Positions 1 through 7,214 are shown, counted from the stretch's first letter. The stretch is 64,000 nucleotides of DNA from Desulfomonile tiedjei DSM 6799 (GCF_000266945.1 NC_018025.1:6018001-6082000), one strand, 5' to 3'. Numbers and translations are program-made. Notes: generated by a model not told the origin, from the sequence alone.

Positions 1-2
1 CA

Positions 3-107
3 AATCCTGATGCTGATTTTGTTTTCCGGCCCAATGATTGGGTCGCTATCATAGGGAGTGAGAGTAATAGAGAATCCTTTGCCAAAATGGCATCTCCAGT
101 TAACTAA
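3..107 (+). CDS. C-terminal end of an RCK_C (TrkA-C) domain protein, partial
   Basis: The gene enters from outside the window, and only its last 34 codons are seen, ending in TAA at 105-107. The visible peptide contains DFVFRPNDWVAIIGS followed by a short helix. This pattern (hydrophobic strand, P-N/G-D turn, V-V-x-I-G) is how TrkA-C/RCK_C domains end in potassium channels and cation:proton antiporters, where they bind regulatory ligands in the cytoplasm. The parent protein type cannot be told from this tail. The assignment rests on the motif alone. Confidence 0.45.
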   Translation, partial: NPDADFVFRPNDWVAIIGSESNRESFAKMASPVN

Positions 108-121
108 GGACTGATCCCGAC

Positions 122-332
122 CTACTCAATCTTAACGGGGGTAACAAATCCTTCGGGTTTGACCGTGAGCACTGAGCACTTTAATTGCGGAATGACCTCT
201 TCAGCAGTACTCCTGATAAAAGATCCGGCAAATCCCAGAATAGTCAAGGGTGCCCATTATAACAAGGCTCACACGGTGCCGGGCTGCAATTTCCGGAATT
301 ATAGTCAGTGCCAAAAATTCTGTCGTTTATAG
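122..332 (-). pseudogene. Frameshifted remnant of a universal stress protein (UspA) family gene
   Basis: Read on the minus strand, one frame gives IPEIAARHRVSLVIMGTL (the ATP-binding-loop region of UspA proteins) and then hits a stop. After a one-base shift near 206-215 the reading continues as FAGSFIRSTAEEVIPQLKCS, followed by a segment ending VKIE and a stop at 122-124, which matches the usual C-terminus of the family. No start codon or N-terminal half is visible in a compatible frame. I read this as a decayed gene; a sequencing error at one base is the alternative for the shift, but not for the missing front half. Confidence 0.6.
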
Positions 333-369
333 CTGTTATCGAAAGTCTTGACGGAATCCAATGCCTGCA

Positions 370-625
370 ATGGGAAGAATCAGTAGCGCCGGCGTCCCTG
401 CCGGCGATAACTTATTGCTTTGTTTGGTGAATTGTTCGCCGGCACGGAGGCCGGCGCTACCAATTGCTGGGAACTGCTCTTCACAATCCGTGATTACTTT
501 CGAGAATCGGTATATCCCTCGTGTGAATTACAGGATATTGGTAGGGACCGGTGTCCCTGCCGGTCCATTCTATCGATATCATTGATCATATTTAAGATGT
601 GCCGGCACGGAGGCACGGCACCCAC
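370..625. repeat. Cluster of short GC-rich hairpin repeats
   Basis: The stretch between the UspA remnant and the next possible gene holds at least four related palindromic units: GCCGGCGTCCCTGCCGGC, GCCGGCACGGAGGCCGGC, GGGACCGGTGTCCCTGCCGG and GCCGGCACGGAGGCACGGC. Each is a short stem of alternating G/C with a 4-6 base loop, separated by AT-richer spacers. They resemble the extragenic palindromes at 21.7 kb and 50.6 kb in style but are not the same element. No open reading frame here looks coding. Confidence 0.6.
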
Positions 626-631
626 CAATGC

Positions 632-1036
632 TCAAATCAGCAGGACTGTGGTTCGAGTTGTGCTGTTGGGAGAATTATCTCGATGGGCAAACTCTGGACG
701 AGAATGGTTTCGATGGGCAGTCTCCGGAAAGGTCGCACTCGAATGGGTGAATAATAGCCGGGATAGAGAAGCGCCCCTTGTTGAGCGCTGACTTCCAATA
801 GCCATTTCAAACGAGGAGGATTTTGCGCCCATGCTGGGCATCGTTTGGTCTAAGAGGTGGTGAAAAAGGGAAACCTCGGAAGCGGAACTGGAAAGGGAGG
901 TAGACAGGCCGTATTCTACAATGGCATCGGCGTTATAATCAAAGCATAAGACCAGGCTCGGTTGAATCATACTCACAATCAGGAAGCATACCAGCACCTG
1001 AACCCAGGTTTTGAAAATCCTTGGACGCCACATCAT
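632..1036 (-). CDS. Possible truncated secreted protein, signal peptide only recognisable
   Basis: The 134-residue frame begins MMWRPRIFKTWVQVLVCFLI, a positively charged start followed by a hydrophobic stretch to about residue 30 and a Cys-Phe that could end a signal peptide or lipobox-like segment. AAGGGA lies a suitable distance before the ATG. After about residue 45 the translation becomes Ser/Thr/Arg rich and runs into the GC-hairpin zone, which does not look like a real protein. The likeliest reading is the 5' end of a secreted protein gene whose remainder was lost. A chance ORF cannot be excluded. Confidence 0.3.
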   Translation of the reverse strand: MMWRPRIFKTWVQVLVCFLIVSMIQPSLVLCFDYNADAIVEYGLSTSLSSSASEVSLFHHLLDQTMPSMGAKSSSFEMAIGSQRSTRGASLSRLLFTHSSATFPETAHRNHSRPEFAHRDNSPNSTTRTTVLLI

Positions 1037-1176
1037 TACGATGGTCCCTTAACTCCCAATCGACGACTTCATTACATTTAGGAGCGATTCACTCCTATCG
1101 AAAGACGTCATGATGAACGTTAACCGGCTCCAATCGGATTGTCAAGTTGTCTTAGATTTGTCTGTATCAGCGACAG

Positions 1177-1932
1177 CTAAGTAGCAGCTTCAGTCCCAGC
1201 CGCAGAATGGTTGGGAACATCGGCAACCTGCCGCTTCCGAAGACGCATGTTGAGCATTTCTACACCAACAGAAAAAGCCATGGCGAAGTAGATGTACCCT
1301 TTCGGGACGTGGTGATCAAAACCATCACATATCAAGACAATGCCTACAACCACCAGGAATGACAGTGCCAGCATCTTGATTGTGTGATGAGTGCTGACAA
1401 ACCGTCCGATCTGTGTTGCAAAAGCCATCATCAAGGCAACGGACGCGACAACAGCCGCGATCATGACTGCAAGATTGTCTACCATCCCGACAGCCGTAAT
1501 TATTGAATCAAATGAAAAAACCAGGTCAATTAGCATGATCTGAATGATCACTCCAGAGAAGGCGGCCGTCAATTGACTGGGAGTTCCTTCCTTCTCTCCT
1601 TCCAAAAGGTGATGGATCTCTTTGGTGCTTTTCCAGAGTAAGAAGAGACCACCAGAGATAAGAATCAGATCTCTGCCCGAGATCTCTTGGCCCATTAAGA
1701 TGAACAACGGTGCAGTCAGTCCTATTAGCCATGATAGCGTAGTGAGCAAGCCGATGCGCATGAACATGGCCAGAAACAAACCGAGACGTCTCCCCACCTC
1801 ACGCCTCTTCTCAGGCAGTCTGTCCACTAGAATCGAGATGAAGATGATGTTGTCGATTCCCAAGATGAGTTCCAGTGCTGTTAGAGTGCAGAAGGCCAGC
1901 CACGCGTCGGCACTCGTTAATAGGTCTAGCAT
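1177..1932 (-). CDS. TerC-family integral membrane protein (putative metal exporter)
   Basis: This 251-residue polytopic membrane protein belongs to the TerC/YkoY/Alx superfamily. Diagnostic features are LELILGIDNIIFISILVDRL near the N-terminus and IDLVFSFDSIITAVGM in the middle; in this family the paired membrane aspartates (G-I-D-N and S-F-D-S) are thought to bind the transported cation. About seven hydrophobic segments can be counted, with a charged cytoplasmic loop around residues 95-115. The ATG at 1932 is preceded by GAGG. Members downstream of yybP-ykoY riboswitches are linked to Mn2+ efflux or loading of exported enzymes, and this gene has exactly that leader (2081-2200), so a role in manganese homeostasis is the best inference. 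Confidence 0.85.
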   Translation of the reverse strand: MLDLLTSADAWLAFCTLTALELILGIDNIIFISILVDRLPEKRREVGRRLGLFLAMFMRIGLLTTLSWLIGLTAPLFILMGQEISGRDLILISGGLFLLWKSTKEIHHLLEGEKEGTPSQLTAAFSGVIIQIMLIDLVFSFDSIITAVGMVDNLAVMIAAVVASVALMMAFATQIGRFVSTHHTIKMLALSFLVVVGIVLICDGFDHHVPKGYIYFAMAFSVGVEMLNMRLRKRQVADVPNHSAAGTEAAT

Positions 1933-2080
1933 TCTCAGCCTCGCAGTCGCATGATTCTTATCTGACCATGCCTTTTGTCGTTTCTTAGACTCCCTACCAA
2001 TAAAGAGCAGTCAACGCCAAGAGTTCCACCGTCGAGTTGCCTCAGTGTTTGCATTTCTTCCGTAATCTTCAAGACTCTGT

Positions 2081-2200
2081 TCCAAAACAAAAAAGACCTT
2101 TGGCACTGAGCCAAAGGTCTTGTTACGCAAATTTGCGGGCGATGCCAGACTTTACAGCCAGGATGTTGACATCGGCCTTGTTAACTACTCCCCTTTGATC
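2081..2200 (-). ncRNA. yybP-ykoY (Mn2+) riboswitch with terminator platform
   Basis: On the minus strand the leader of the TerC gene reads AAAGGGGAGTAG, then a stem with GATGTCAACATC, CTGGCTGT, the purine-rich return and finally AACAAGACCTTTGGC. The GGGGAGTAG start, the GTCAAC segment and the AGACCTTTGGC close are the conserved parts of yybP-ykoY aptamers. AAGACCTTTGGC then pairs with GCCAAAGGTCTT (2093-2104 with 2110-2121) and is followed by a T-run on the minus strand, giving a rho-independent terminator that shares its 5' arm with the aptamer. This is the architecture of an ON switch: Mn2+ binding to the aptamer should block the terminator and allow TerC expression. Confidence 0.85.
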
Positions 2201-2207
2201 GTCAAAT

Positions 2208-2236
2208 AGCTTAGTAGACAAAGCCTTTGTTGTCAA
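2208..2236 (-). promoter_or_regulatory. Putative promoter of the riboswitch-TerC transcript
   Basis: A perfect TTGACA (plus-strand complement at 2231-2236) lies on the minus strand just before the aptamer. With a 17-base spacer the -10 would be TAAGCT, which keeps the most conserved T, A and final T. The IS66 target duplication begins only 12 bp upstream of the -35, so the insertion leaves the core promoter intact but replaces anything further upstream. Confidence 0.5.
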
Positions 2237-2255
2237 TCTGAAAATACTTGAAGAC

Positions 2256-3801
2256 GTAAAGCTTCAGTTATTCGCGGGAGCAATTGTGATGGATATAGCT
2301 ATTCTTGAGGGCCGTTTCTTTGAAAGAGGAGTTCATAGGGGTCCAGCTTAAGATTCGTTGCTAATTGATCGAGAGTTTTCTTCATCTGTTCTGCAGGGTC
2401 GTTACCTCGTTTCTTGAGGGTGGTGAGGACGGTTGTGAGAATACTGCGCGTCTTGGCTCCGTTATCAGAAATAGATCCATAGCTGACCTTCCTTGCCACA
2501 ACAGAGGGTCTCAGATCTCTTTCGGCTAAATTGTTTTCTGCCGGAATCGTTCGGTCTCGAGCCCAGTGATAAAGCCTCTCTTCATTTTCACGGAAGATAT
2601 CTTGAATCCGGCGAATACCCATATGGCGGGCCGGTCGCTCCATAGCGGCCTTAATTTCAGTCCGAAGCTTAGCCGCTCGACGATAGAATTGCTTATCCGT
2701 AATCGGTTGGCTGCGAAGTCCCTGAGCGAGTGCAAGTAAAGGAGCCACAACAGCCACAAAAGTTGAGACCTCTGCTTCTTCGGGAAACTCTTTTTCCAAA
2801 TCCTGGACATCTCGCAGAAGGTGAGCGTAACAATATTGAATCTCACATGGAGCTTTCTTGTAGCCGCGGTAACGATCCACAACCAAAACGCCCGGTAGCC
2901 GATCTTTGCCGAGGACTGCATGAACTACTTGGGACGAGCGACTCTTGCCAAATTGGAAAATGCTCAAATCGGGAGTGGCGAAGAGCCAAACGTATCCGTT
3001 CTTGCCGTCAGTGCGCCAGCTCGTCTCATCTGCGTGCTTCACAGGAGCTTGTCGATATTCTTCAATGAGCTTTTGAGGAATTCTTTCAAAAAGTCGCCCC
3101 ATTCGATGGTATACCTCCATCAGGCTTCCTTCGCTTACTCCGGTCTGTTCACAGATCCGTCCCATGGGAAGACCATAGAGGTAATACATCGTCATGGCAT
3201 TGGCAATGAGTTGATTTCCGTAAAGACTCTTGGGAAGCACTCCGGGAGTCTGGGGGGTAAACGTGCGTTCACAACGATAACAATACCTTTTGGGTAAGCG
3301 AAATACTATTCGTTCGGGTTTTTGAGAAGGCGTATACAGGACACTCCTCTCTTCCACCCCTTTCTTTTCAAGAATACCCCCGCATTCGGGACAGATATCT
3401 GGAGCCTCCACTTCTACCGCATAATCAAACTCGCACTCGTGGCTCTTGCGACCGGAACCTTTGTGTCCCTGCCGCGCACCTTTGGGCTTTTTCTCCTTCT
3501 GTTCACTGTTCCTCTTGATTGGTATTTTGGATGAGGGAGTGGAAGAGCCGAAGTATCCTTCTTGAGCCTTGCGCTCTTGATAGCGCAGTTTAGCCTCCAG
3601 GCTCTGGATCTTTTCTTTTAACTCGTCAATGCAACGCTGTTTTTCCAAACAAACCGGACAACCGTTTATGCTCATCCCATCATCACCTGAACAAGCGTTT
3701 CACCCACCAAGCCTATACCCCATCTCAAACCCGAACGCGAGAACCATTTAACCCCAAAAATAAAATTCTTCTCAAACTACCGCTCGAAACTGAAGCTTTA
3801 C
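2256..3801 (-). mobile_element. Complete IS66-family insertion sequence, single-ORF type
   Basis: The element is bounded by perfect 14-bp inverted ends, GTAAAGCTTCAGTT at 2256-2269 and AACTGAAGCTTTAC at 3788-3801. It is flanked by the 8-bp direct repeat TTGAAGAC at 2248-2255 and 3802-3809. GTAA ends and 8-bp duplications are the known IS66 signature. At 1,546 bp it carries only the transposase and lacks the tnpA/tnpB accessory genes, as in the ISBst12-like subgroup. Intact ends, intact duplication and an uninterrupted ORF point to a recent insertion. Confidence 0.93.
2299..3675 (-). CDS. IS66-family transposase
   Basis: This 458-residue transposase has the usual IS66 layout: an N-terminal coiled coil (about 10-40), a Lys-rich linker, a zinc-binding region with CPEC and CYRC pairs (about 95-140), and a DDE catalytic core. 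Candidate catalytic residues are the Asp in HADETSWR, the Asp in VVDRYRGY and the Glu in NNLAERDLRP. It also has an early CPVC...C cluster at the extreme N-terminus. The ATG at 3675 lies 113 bp inside the right end. The reading frame is intact, so the element may be active. Confidence 0.93.
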   Translation of the reverse strand: MSINGCPVCLEKQRCIDELKEKIQSLEAKLRYQERKAQEGYFGSSTPSSKIPIKRNSEQKEKKPKGARQGHKGSGRKSHECEFDYAVEVEAPDICPECGGILEKKGVEERSVLYTPSQKPERIVFRLPKRYCYRCERTFTPQTPGVLPKSLYGNQLIANAMTMYYLYGLPMGRICEQTGVSEGSLMEVYHRMGRLFERIPQKLIEEYRQAPVKHADETSWRTDGKNGYVWLFATPDLSIFQFGKSRSSQVVHAVLGKDRLPGVLVVDRYRGYKKAPCEIQYCYAHLLRDVQDLEKEFPEEAEVSTFVAVVAPLLALAQGLRSQPITDKQFYRRAAKLRTEIKAAMERPARHMGIRRIQDIFRENEERLYHWARDRTIPAENNLAERDLRPSVVARKVSYGSISDNGAKTRSILTTVLTTLKKRGNDPAEQMKKTLDQLATNLKLDPYELLFQRNGPQE

Positions 3802-3961
3802 TTGAAGACAACGTTTCTCAAACAGCCGTCATCACCCACCCCGCCATGCGATACCAGCGGGAAATCAGTGGCGTTTGAGATCGTTATGGCAACTCTTGCG
3901 TAAAGAACAGAGCACAGGTAGGATTGTTGTCTGAAATTACGTATGGACAGGAGGATAGAAG

Positions 3962-4237
3962 GTGAATTGCCCCGTGTGCGCAGTAGAACTCAGGATGGCT
4001 GAGAGACAAGGAGTTGAAATTGATTATTGTCCCAAGTGCCGTGGTGTTTGGCTCGATCGTGGTGAATTGGACAAAATCATAGAAAAATCATCCCCTGAAC
4101 AGAACTCCCTCAGCGAGACCCATTATGGGAACGAACGCAAGTCTTATGCAGACAGATCAGAACAGCATCGCTCCTCATATCAAGATGAGAGGTCGGATCA
4201 TTATCATGGGAAAAAGAAGAAGTCCTTCTGTCTTTAG
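3962..4237 (+). CDS. Small zinc-ribbon (zf-TFIIB type) protein
   Basis: This 91-residue protein starts at GTG 3962, six bases after GGAGG. Residues 1-45 carry CPVC, then YCPKCRGVWLDRGELDKI, which is the signature of the short bacterial TFIIB-like zinc-ribbon family; four cysteines would bind one Zn2+. The C-terminal half is hydrophilic and rich in Ser, His, Tyr and Lys and is probably unstructured. Its cellular role is unknown. The 3' end overlaps that of the convergent gene at 4234-4596 by four bases. Confidence 0.8.
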   Translation: MNCPVCAVELRMAERQGVEIDYCPKCRGVWLDRGELDKIIEKSSPEQNSLSETHYGNERKSYADRSEQHRSSYQDERSDHYHGKKKKSFCL

Positions 4238-4596
4238 ATGGCGTTTCCGTTCGGGAACAGGGAAACCGCGGCCTTCAGTATAGCGGCATATTCGATTGCT
4301 CCCATTTTTATGAACCCGGCCAAGGCTTCGTCCCAAAGGATGCCGGTGCTGTTCCAGAAGAATTGCTGATGTCCACCGTTACAGACTTCGTATTCGTACC
4401 ATATGCAAGCATAAATAACCCGCTGACCTAGCGTAGTTCCTTTCATAGTCTGCTGTAAAACTGCCTCTCCTTCATGGAACTCGATGTACTCGTCCAGATT
4501 GGTGGCGATCACCCATGCCAATTCATCGTCTGTTTCGGGTCTGTCGATCCGATAATCCTCTTTGGGCCTTTTATTGCTTTCAGTCGCACTCTCCAT
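4234..4596 (-). CDS. DMP19/DUF4375-like protein
   Basis: This 120-residue protein contains YEYEVCNGGHQQFFWNSTG, the hallmark N-G-G-x-x-Q-F-F-x-N-S/T-G motif of the DMP19-like family, followed by helices rich in Ala. Family members are small acidic proteins; some are thought to mimic DNA, but no function is established for this one. GAGGAG lies nine bases before the ATG at 4596. The 16-residue N-terminal tail is charged and probably flexible. Confidence 0.7.
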   Translation of the reverse strand: MESATESNKRPKEDYRIDRPETDDELAWVIATNLDEYIEFHEGEAVLQQTMKGTTLGQRVIYACIWYEYEVCNGGHQQFFWNSTGILWDEALAGFIKMGAIEYAAILKAAVSLFPNGNAI

Positions 4597-4724
4597 TGGC
4601 GGTAACTCCTCACGTAAGGAGAAATGAAGTCTTTCACAATGCGCTCTCAGAGCCTCTCCGATTCCTCAATCGCTGAAAGTCATATAGTCATTGCCTAAAT
4701 GTAACACTCACTTCATGCAAATGC

Positions 4725-4847
4725 CACGTTGGTCATGGAGGCAAGAAGAAATCCTTACAGAGTCTTTACCTTCCTCTCAGCGACGACGATCTGATCAAGG
4801 CCATTGATATGATGAAGTTCGATATTGGGGAGACGGACATGAGGTAG
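4725..4847 (+). pseudogene. 3' fragment A of a tyrosine recombinase gene
   Basis: One plus-strand frame reads HVGHGGKKKSLQSLYLPLSD, continues through IDMMKFD, and stops at TAG 4845-4847. The order GH-G-(9 residues)-Y-L-x-x-S-D corresponds to the catalytic His/Gly-His and the active-site Tyr region at the C-terminus of phage-type integrases. Nothing upstream in this frame resembles the rest of an integrase. It is closely related to fragment B at 5400-5556 and lies in the same orientation on the other side of hicBA. Confidence 0.6.
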
Positions 4848-5098
4848 GAAAGTGATGGCCGCTGATTGATGATCAGAGATTGTCGAAGAAATCTTGGGGG
4901 GGATACTCCGGCTTGTTTCAGAATACCGCGTAGTGTTCCGACCGCAAGTTCCCGGTGCAAAGGGACCACGCACCCAATCTCGGCTTCCGGCAATTTTTTC
5001 AGGACGACATGACTCCCACGCTGTCTGACTTGCACAAAGCCCAGACGCTCCAACGTTCGAATAACGGTCTTTCCTGAAACGCGCTTCAGTTCAACCAT
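4766..5098 (-). CDS. hicA: HicA-type mRNA interferase toxin, frameshifted near the C-terminus
   Basis: Translation from ATG 5098 gives MVELKRVSGKTVIRTLERLG, then VRQRGSHVVL with the catalytic His of the double-stranded-RNA-binding-like HicA fold, then VVPLHRELAVGTLRGILKQA. In a run of seven C (minus strand; 4896-4902) the frame changes: as written, translation continues for about 40 unrelated residues to 4766. With six C it would end GVSPQDFFDNL and stop at 4873-4875, exactly the normal family end. The start overlaps the 3' end of hicB. Either the toxin is impaired, or the run is a slippage site, or the base is an error. Family role: ribosome-independent mRNA cleavage, neutralised by HicB. 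Confidence 0.8.
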   Translation of the reverse strand: MVELKRVSGKTVIRTLERLGFVQVRQRGSHVVLKKLPEAEIGCVVPLHRELAVGTLRGILKQAGVSPPRFLRQSLIINQRPSLSYLMSVSPISNFIISMALIRSSSLRGR

Positions 5099-5300
5099 AT
5101 GTCGCTTCAAACGTAGTCATGATCACTCGGGAAGTTTTCGGATGTGGAAATTCCTCAAGGTATAGCTCGGTGGCCTCCTTGAGATTGGCAACGGCTTCCT
5201 CCAGAGTGTAGCCTTGGCTAACCGTGCCTACCTCAGGGCATTCGGCAACGAACAGGTCATCTTCCTTGTGAACAACCGCGGTAAATGTTCGTTCAGACAT
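5091..5300 (-). CDS. hicB: HicB-type antitoxin
   Basis: This 69-residue protein begins MSERTFTAVVHKEDDLFVAE, followed by CPEVGTVSQGYTLEEAVANL, the partial RNase-H-like fold shared by HicB antitoxins. The ATG at 5300 is chosen over longer in-frame starts because GGAGGAG precedes it at the right distance and homology begins there. There is no C-terminal DNA-binding domain, so it belongs to the short HicB class. It is upstream of hicA and overlaps it by eight bases, giving coupled expression; HicB is expected to bind HicA and mask its active site. Confidence 0.85.
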   Translation of the reverse strand: MSERTFTAVVHKEDDLFVAECPEVGTVSQGYTLEEAVANLKEATELYLEEFPHPKTSRVIMTTFEATYG

Positions 5301-5399
5301 GGTATCGTTACTCCTCCAAATATCATATACACAATCTGCTGTGGTTTCAATTCGAAACCAACGGTTCATAGCTGCGCACTGCTGGTTCACGCATGCGAT

Positions 5400-5556
5400 G
5401 CGCAGCGGGGTTCCCGGATACAAAGCTGACGCCATTGTAGGGCACGGGAACAAGAAGAAGTCCTTACAGGCCCTTTATCTGAATATTTCTGATCAGCAGC
5501 GCTTGGATGCGGTAGATATGATGAAGTTTGATACGGGGAGACAGATATACGTGTGA
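5400..5556 (+). pseudogene. 3' fragment B of a tyrosine recombinase gene
   Basis: The plus-strand frame reads MRSGVPGYKADAIVGHGNKK, then KSLQALYLNISDQQ and VDMMKFD, with stop TGA at 5554-5556. This is the last ~50 residues of a phage-type integrase (helix with D-A-I-V-G-H, then the tyrosine in ALYLNIS). The upstream codons do not extend into an integrase core. About 60% of the residues match fragment A, so the two are diverged copies flanking hicBA as direct repeats. Confidence 0.65.
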
Positions 5557-5620
5557 GGAAGTGAGCGCGAGCGGTAGTCTGACTAAAGCCAGGCGATCCA
5601 AAGCAGCTTTTGACCTCATT

Positions 5621-6439
5621 TTAATCTTGCTGCAATTTCGTCCCAAGAAATATCAGGGTTGTCAACATAGCGGCTTGTGCGGCGAATACTTCAGTATCAT
5701 ACGGCTGATTGTTAAATAACCATGAGATCTTATCCCAGTAGAAATTAATTCCCAGAATGGCGAGTCCCAAAATATATAATACACCAAGTCCGAAGTATTT
5801 TACGGCGTTCAAAGTCATTGTCCTTCTTGCGGAATTCGCAATCTTTGAAGACATCGGCTGATTCGCAGCTTCGACAGCTTTCCGAAAACTCTTGAGTAAT
5901 TCTGTATCGCCTAAAACGGGCTTAATTCTCTCCATATACTCATCGACTTCTTCTTGGATCTGCTCCTTTACTTGGTCGATCAAGATGTCTCGCAAGAAGT
6001 CGGGTTTCTTGTGACGCCCCTTGGCTCTTCTTTGGGTTCTGTATAGAACCATAGTTACGAGCCTATCGTCTTTCTTTAGTTTGAACTCCCTGTCTAGGGT
6101 ATTCCTGAGGGTTATCAATAGAGGACCGGTCCATCCTGGGTCCACAGTCGTCGAAATATGGGAAAGTCCTTTAGAGACCAATGAAACTCTGGAATGAAGA
6201 GTCCCCCCGATTCTGCTGGAAACCCAGACGGACTCTTTTGTCAAGATCTGAATAGTGCTGCGAGGAGGCAGAGTATAGACTCCATTCTCAGGTCGGAGCA
6301 ACCTCATGTCCAGAGCATAAACAAAATCTCCCACCCTGAGGTCATACCCCATGGGCATTAGGCAGTTTTCTGAAAAGGGTTCAATTATGATGTCTTTTCC
6401 AAGAAGCCTAGCAATGGAGGTATCGGTGAGTAGAGGCAT
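5621..6439 (-). CDS. dUTPase/dCTP-deaminase-like domain protein with two C-terminal membrane helices
   Basis: Residues 1-150 of this 272-residue protein follow the dCTP deaminase/dUTPase fold: MGYDLRVGDF near residue 30, HSRVSLVSKGL near 82-92, and VDPGWTGPLLITLRN at 99-113. The Asp of VDPGW is kept, but the position of the deaminase catalytic Glu (L-E-F in Dcd) is Thr110. Residues 155-205 are charged helix. Two hydrophobic segments, about 213-233 and 250-268, should anchor the protein with the nucleotide-binding domain in the cytoplasm. Such fusions are not housekeeping Dcd. A nucleotide-sensing or depleting role in defence is possible but is inference. It lies among mobile-element remnants. 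Confidence 0.7.
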   Translation of the reverse strand: MPLLTDTSIARLLGKDIIIEPFSENCLMPMGYDLRVGDFVYALDMRLLRPENGVYTLPPRSTIQILTKESVWVSSRIGGTLHSRVSLVSKGLSHISTTVDPGWTGPLLITLRNTLDREFKLKKDDRLVTMVLYRTQRRAKGRHKKPDFLRDILIDQVKEQIQEEVDEYMERIKPVLGDTELLKSFRKAVEAANQPMSSKIANSARRTMTLNAVKYFGLGVLYILGLAILGINFYWDKISWLFNNQPYDTEVFAAQAAMLTTLIFLGTKLQQD

Positions 6440-6587
6440 TTATACCTTCGCGGTCGGAAAATCTTTATATTACGAAAATTCCAGAAAAAAGCTCGTCTGG
6501 GAAGCTTCGAGCATGGAACCCGCCTCGATCAACTTGGCCCATGAACTTCGCCAGCGACTTCGTTTGCTTTCGTTCGCCACATCGAGT

Positions 6588-7112
6588 TCAGCTACTCCAT
6601 CTGCCGCCTGCAAAAGCGTCCTCGTGCCACACTACAAGATCTTGGTAGTGTTCGAATCGCCGAGTCCACTCCTCCACGTCAGTATACCGGACACAAGTTG
6701 GGATAATCGTTGTATATTTTTTCCATGTACTAATTTGAGGTGGTCTTGCAAGTACACCGAAAGAGTTGGTAACCTGTTCCCCAGGAGCCAGTACAGGGAT
6801 TTTGGTGGAGAAACACCGTCGGACGTCCTGTACCAGACAGTCGTTCTTACCCCCAGTTAATACTTCATCAAGTAGCCCTTCACGCACGCTCAAGCACACG
6901 TCTCTTGCCGCACGATTACCAGTATTCTGAATCACTAACTCGAATGCCGTTGCCTCTGATCCGTCCTTACAGACTCTTACTCGCGCGGTGATTATTGGCC
7001 TGAAGTTCTCATTAGCACTCTTTCGGGCAGACTCGGAGGAACGGTACGCAAAAAAGGCCGAAAGACAGGCAACCACTACAGCTCCGACGCTTATCACAGA
7101 TTGGATGTCCAC
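6588..7112 (-). CDS. Small N-terminally anchored membrane protein, function unknown
   Basis: This 174-residue protein starts MDIQSVISVGAVVVACLSAF, a single transmembrane segment to about residue 23, followed by a short Arg/Ser helix. Residues 40-150 are predicted beta-rich, with FELVIQNTGNRAARDV and VLAPGEQV, a pattern seen in immunoglobulin-like domains of membrane-anchored proteins of unknown role. It is upstream of and in the same direction as the dCTP-deaminase-like gene, about 150 bp apart, so the two could be co-transcribed. I do not recognise a named family. Confidence 0.6.
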   Translation of the reverse strand: MDIQSVISVGAVVVACLSAFFAYRSSESARKSANENFRPIITARVRVCKDGSEATAFELVIQNTGNRAARDVCLSVREGLLDEVLTGGKNDCLVQDVRRCFSTKIPVLAPGEQVTNSFGVLARPPQISTWKKYTTIIPTCVRYTDVEEWTRRFEHYQDLVVWHEDAFAGGRWSS

Positions 7113-7214
7113 TTCATAACTCCCAGCGATATTGGATAAACTCTGTTCTTCCTAACCATCCCCGTTCCATATTTCTCCATTAAATTCCCGATCTGTTTGG
7201 GCCCTCAACGGCCT

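Noticed and set aside
2299-3675. IS66 accessory genes tnpA/tnpB possibly missed
   Set aside because: Both ends of the element are fixed by inverted repeats and target duplications, and only 43 and 113 bp remain beside the transposase.
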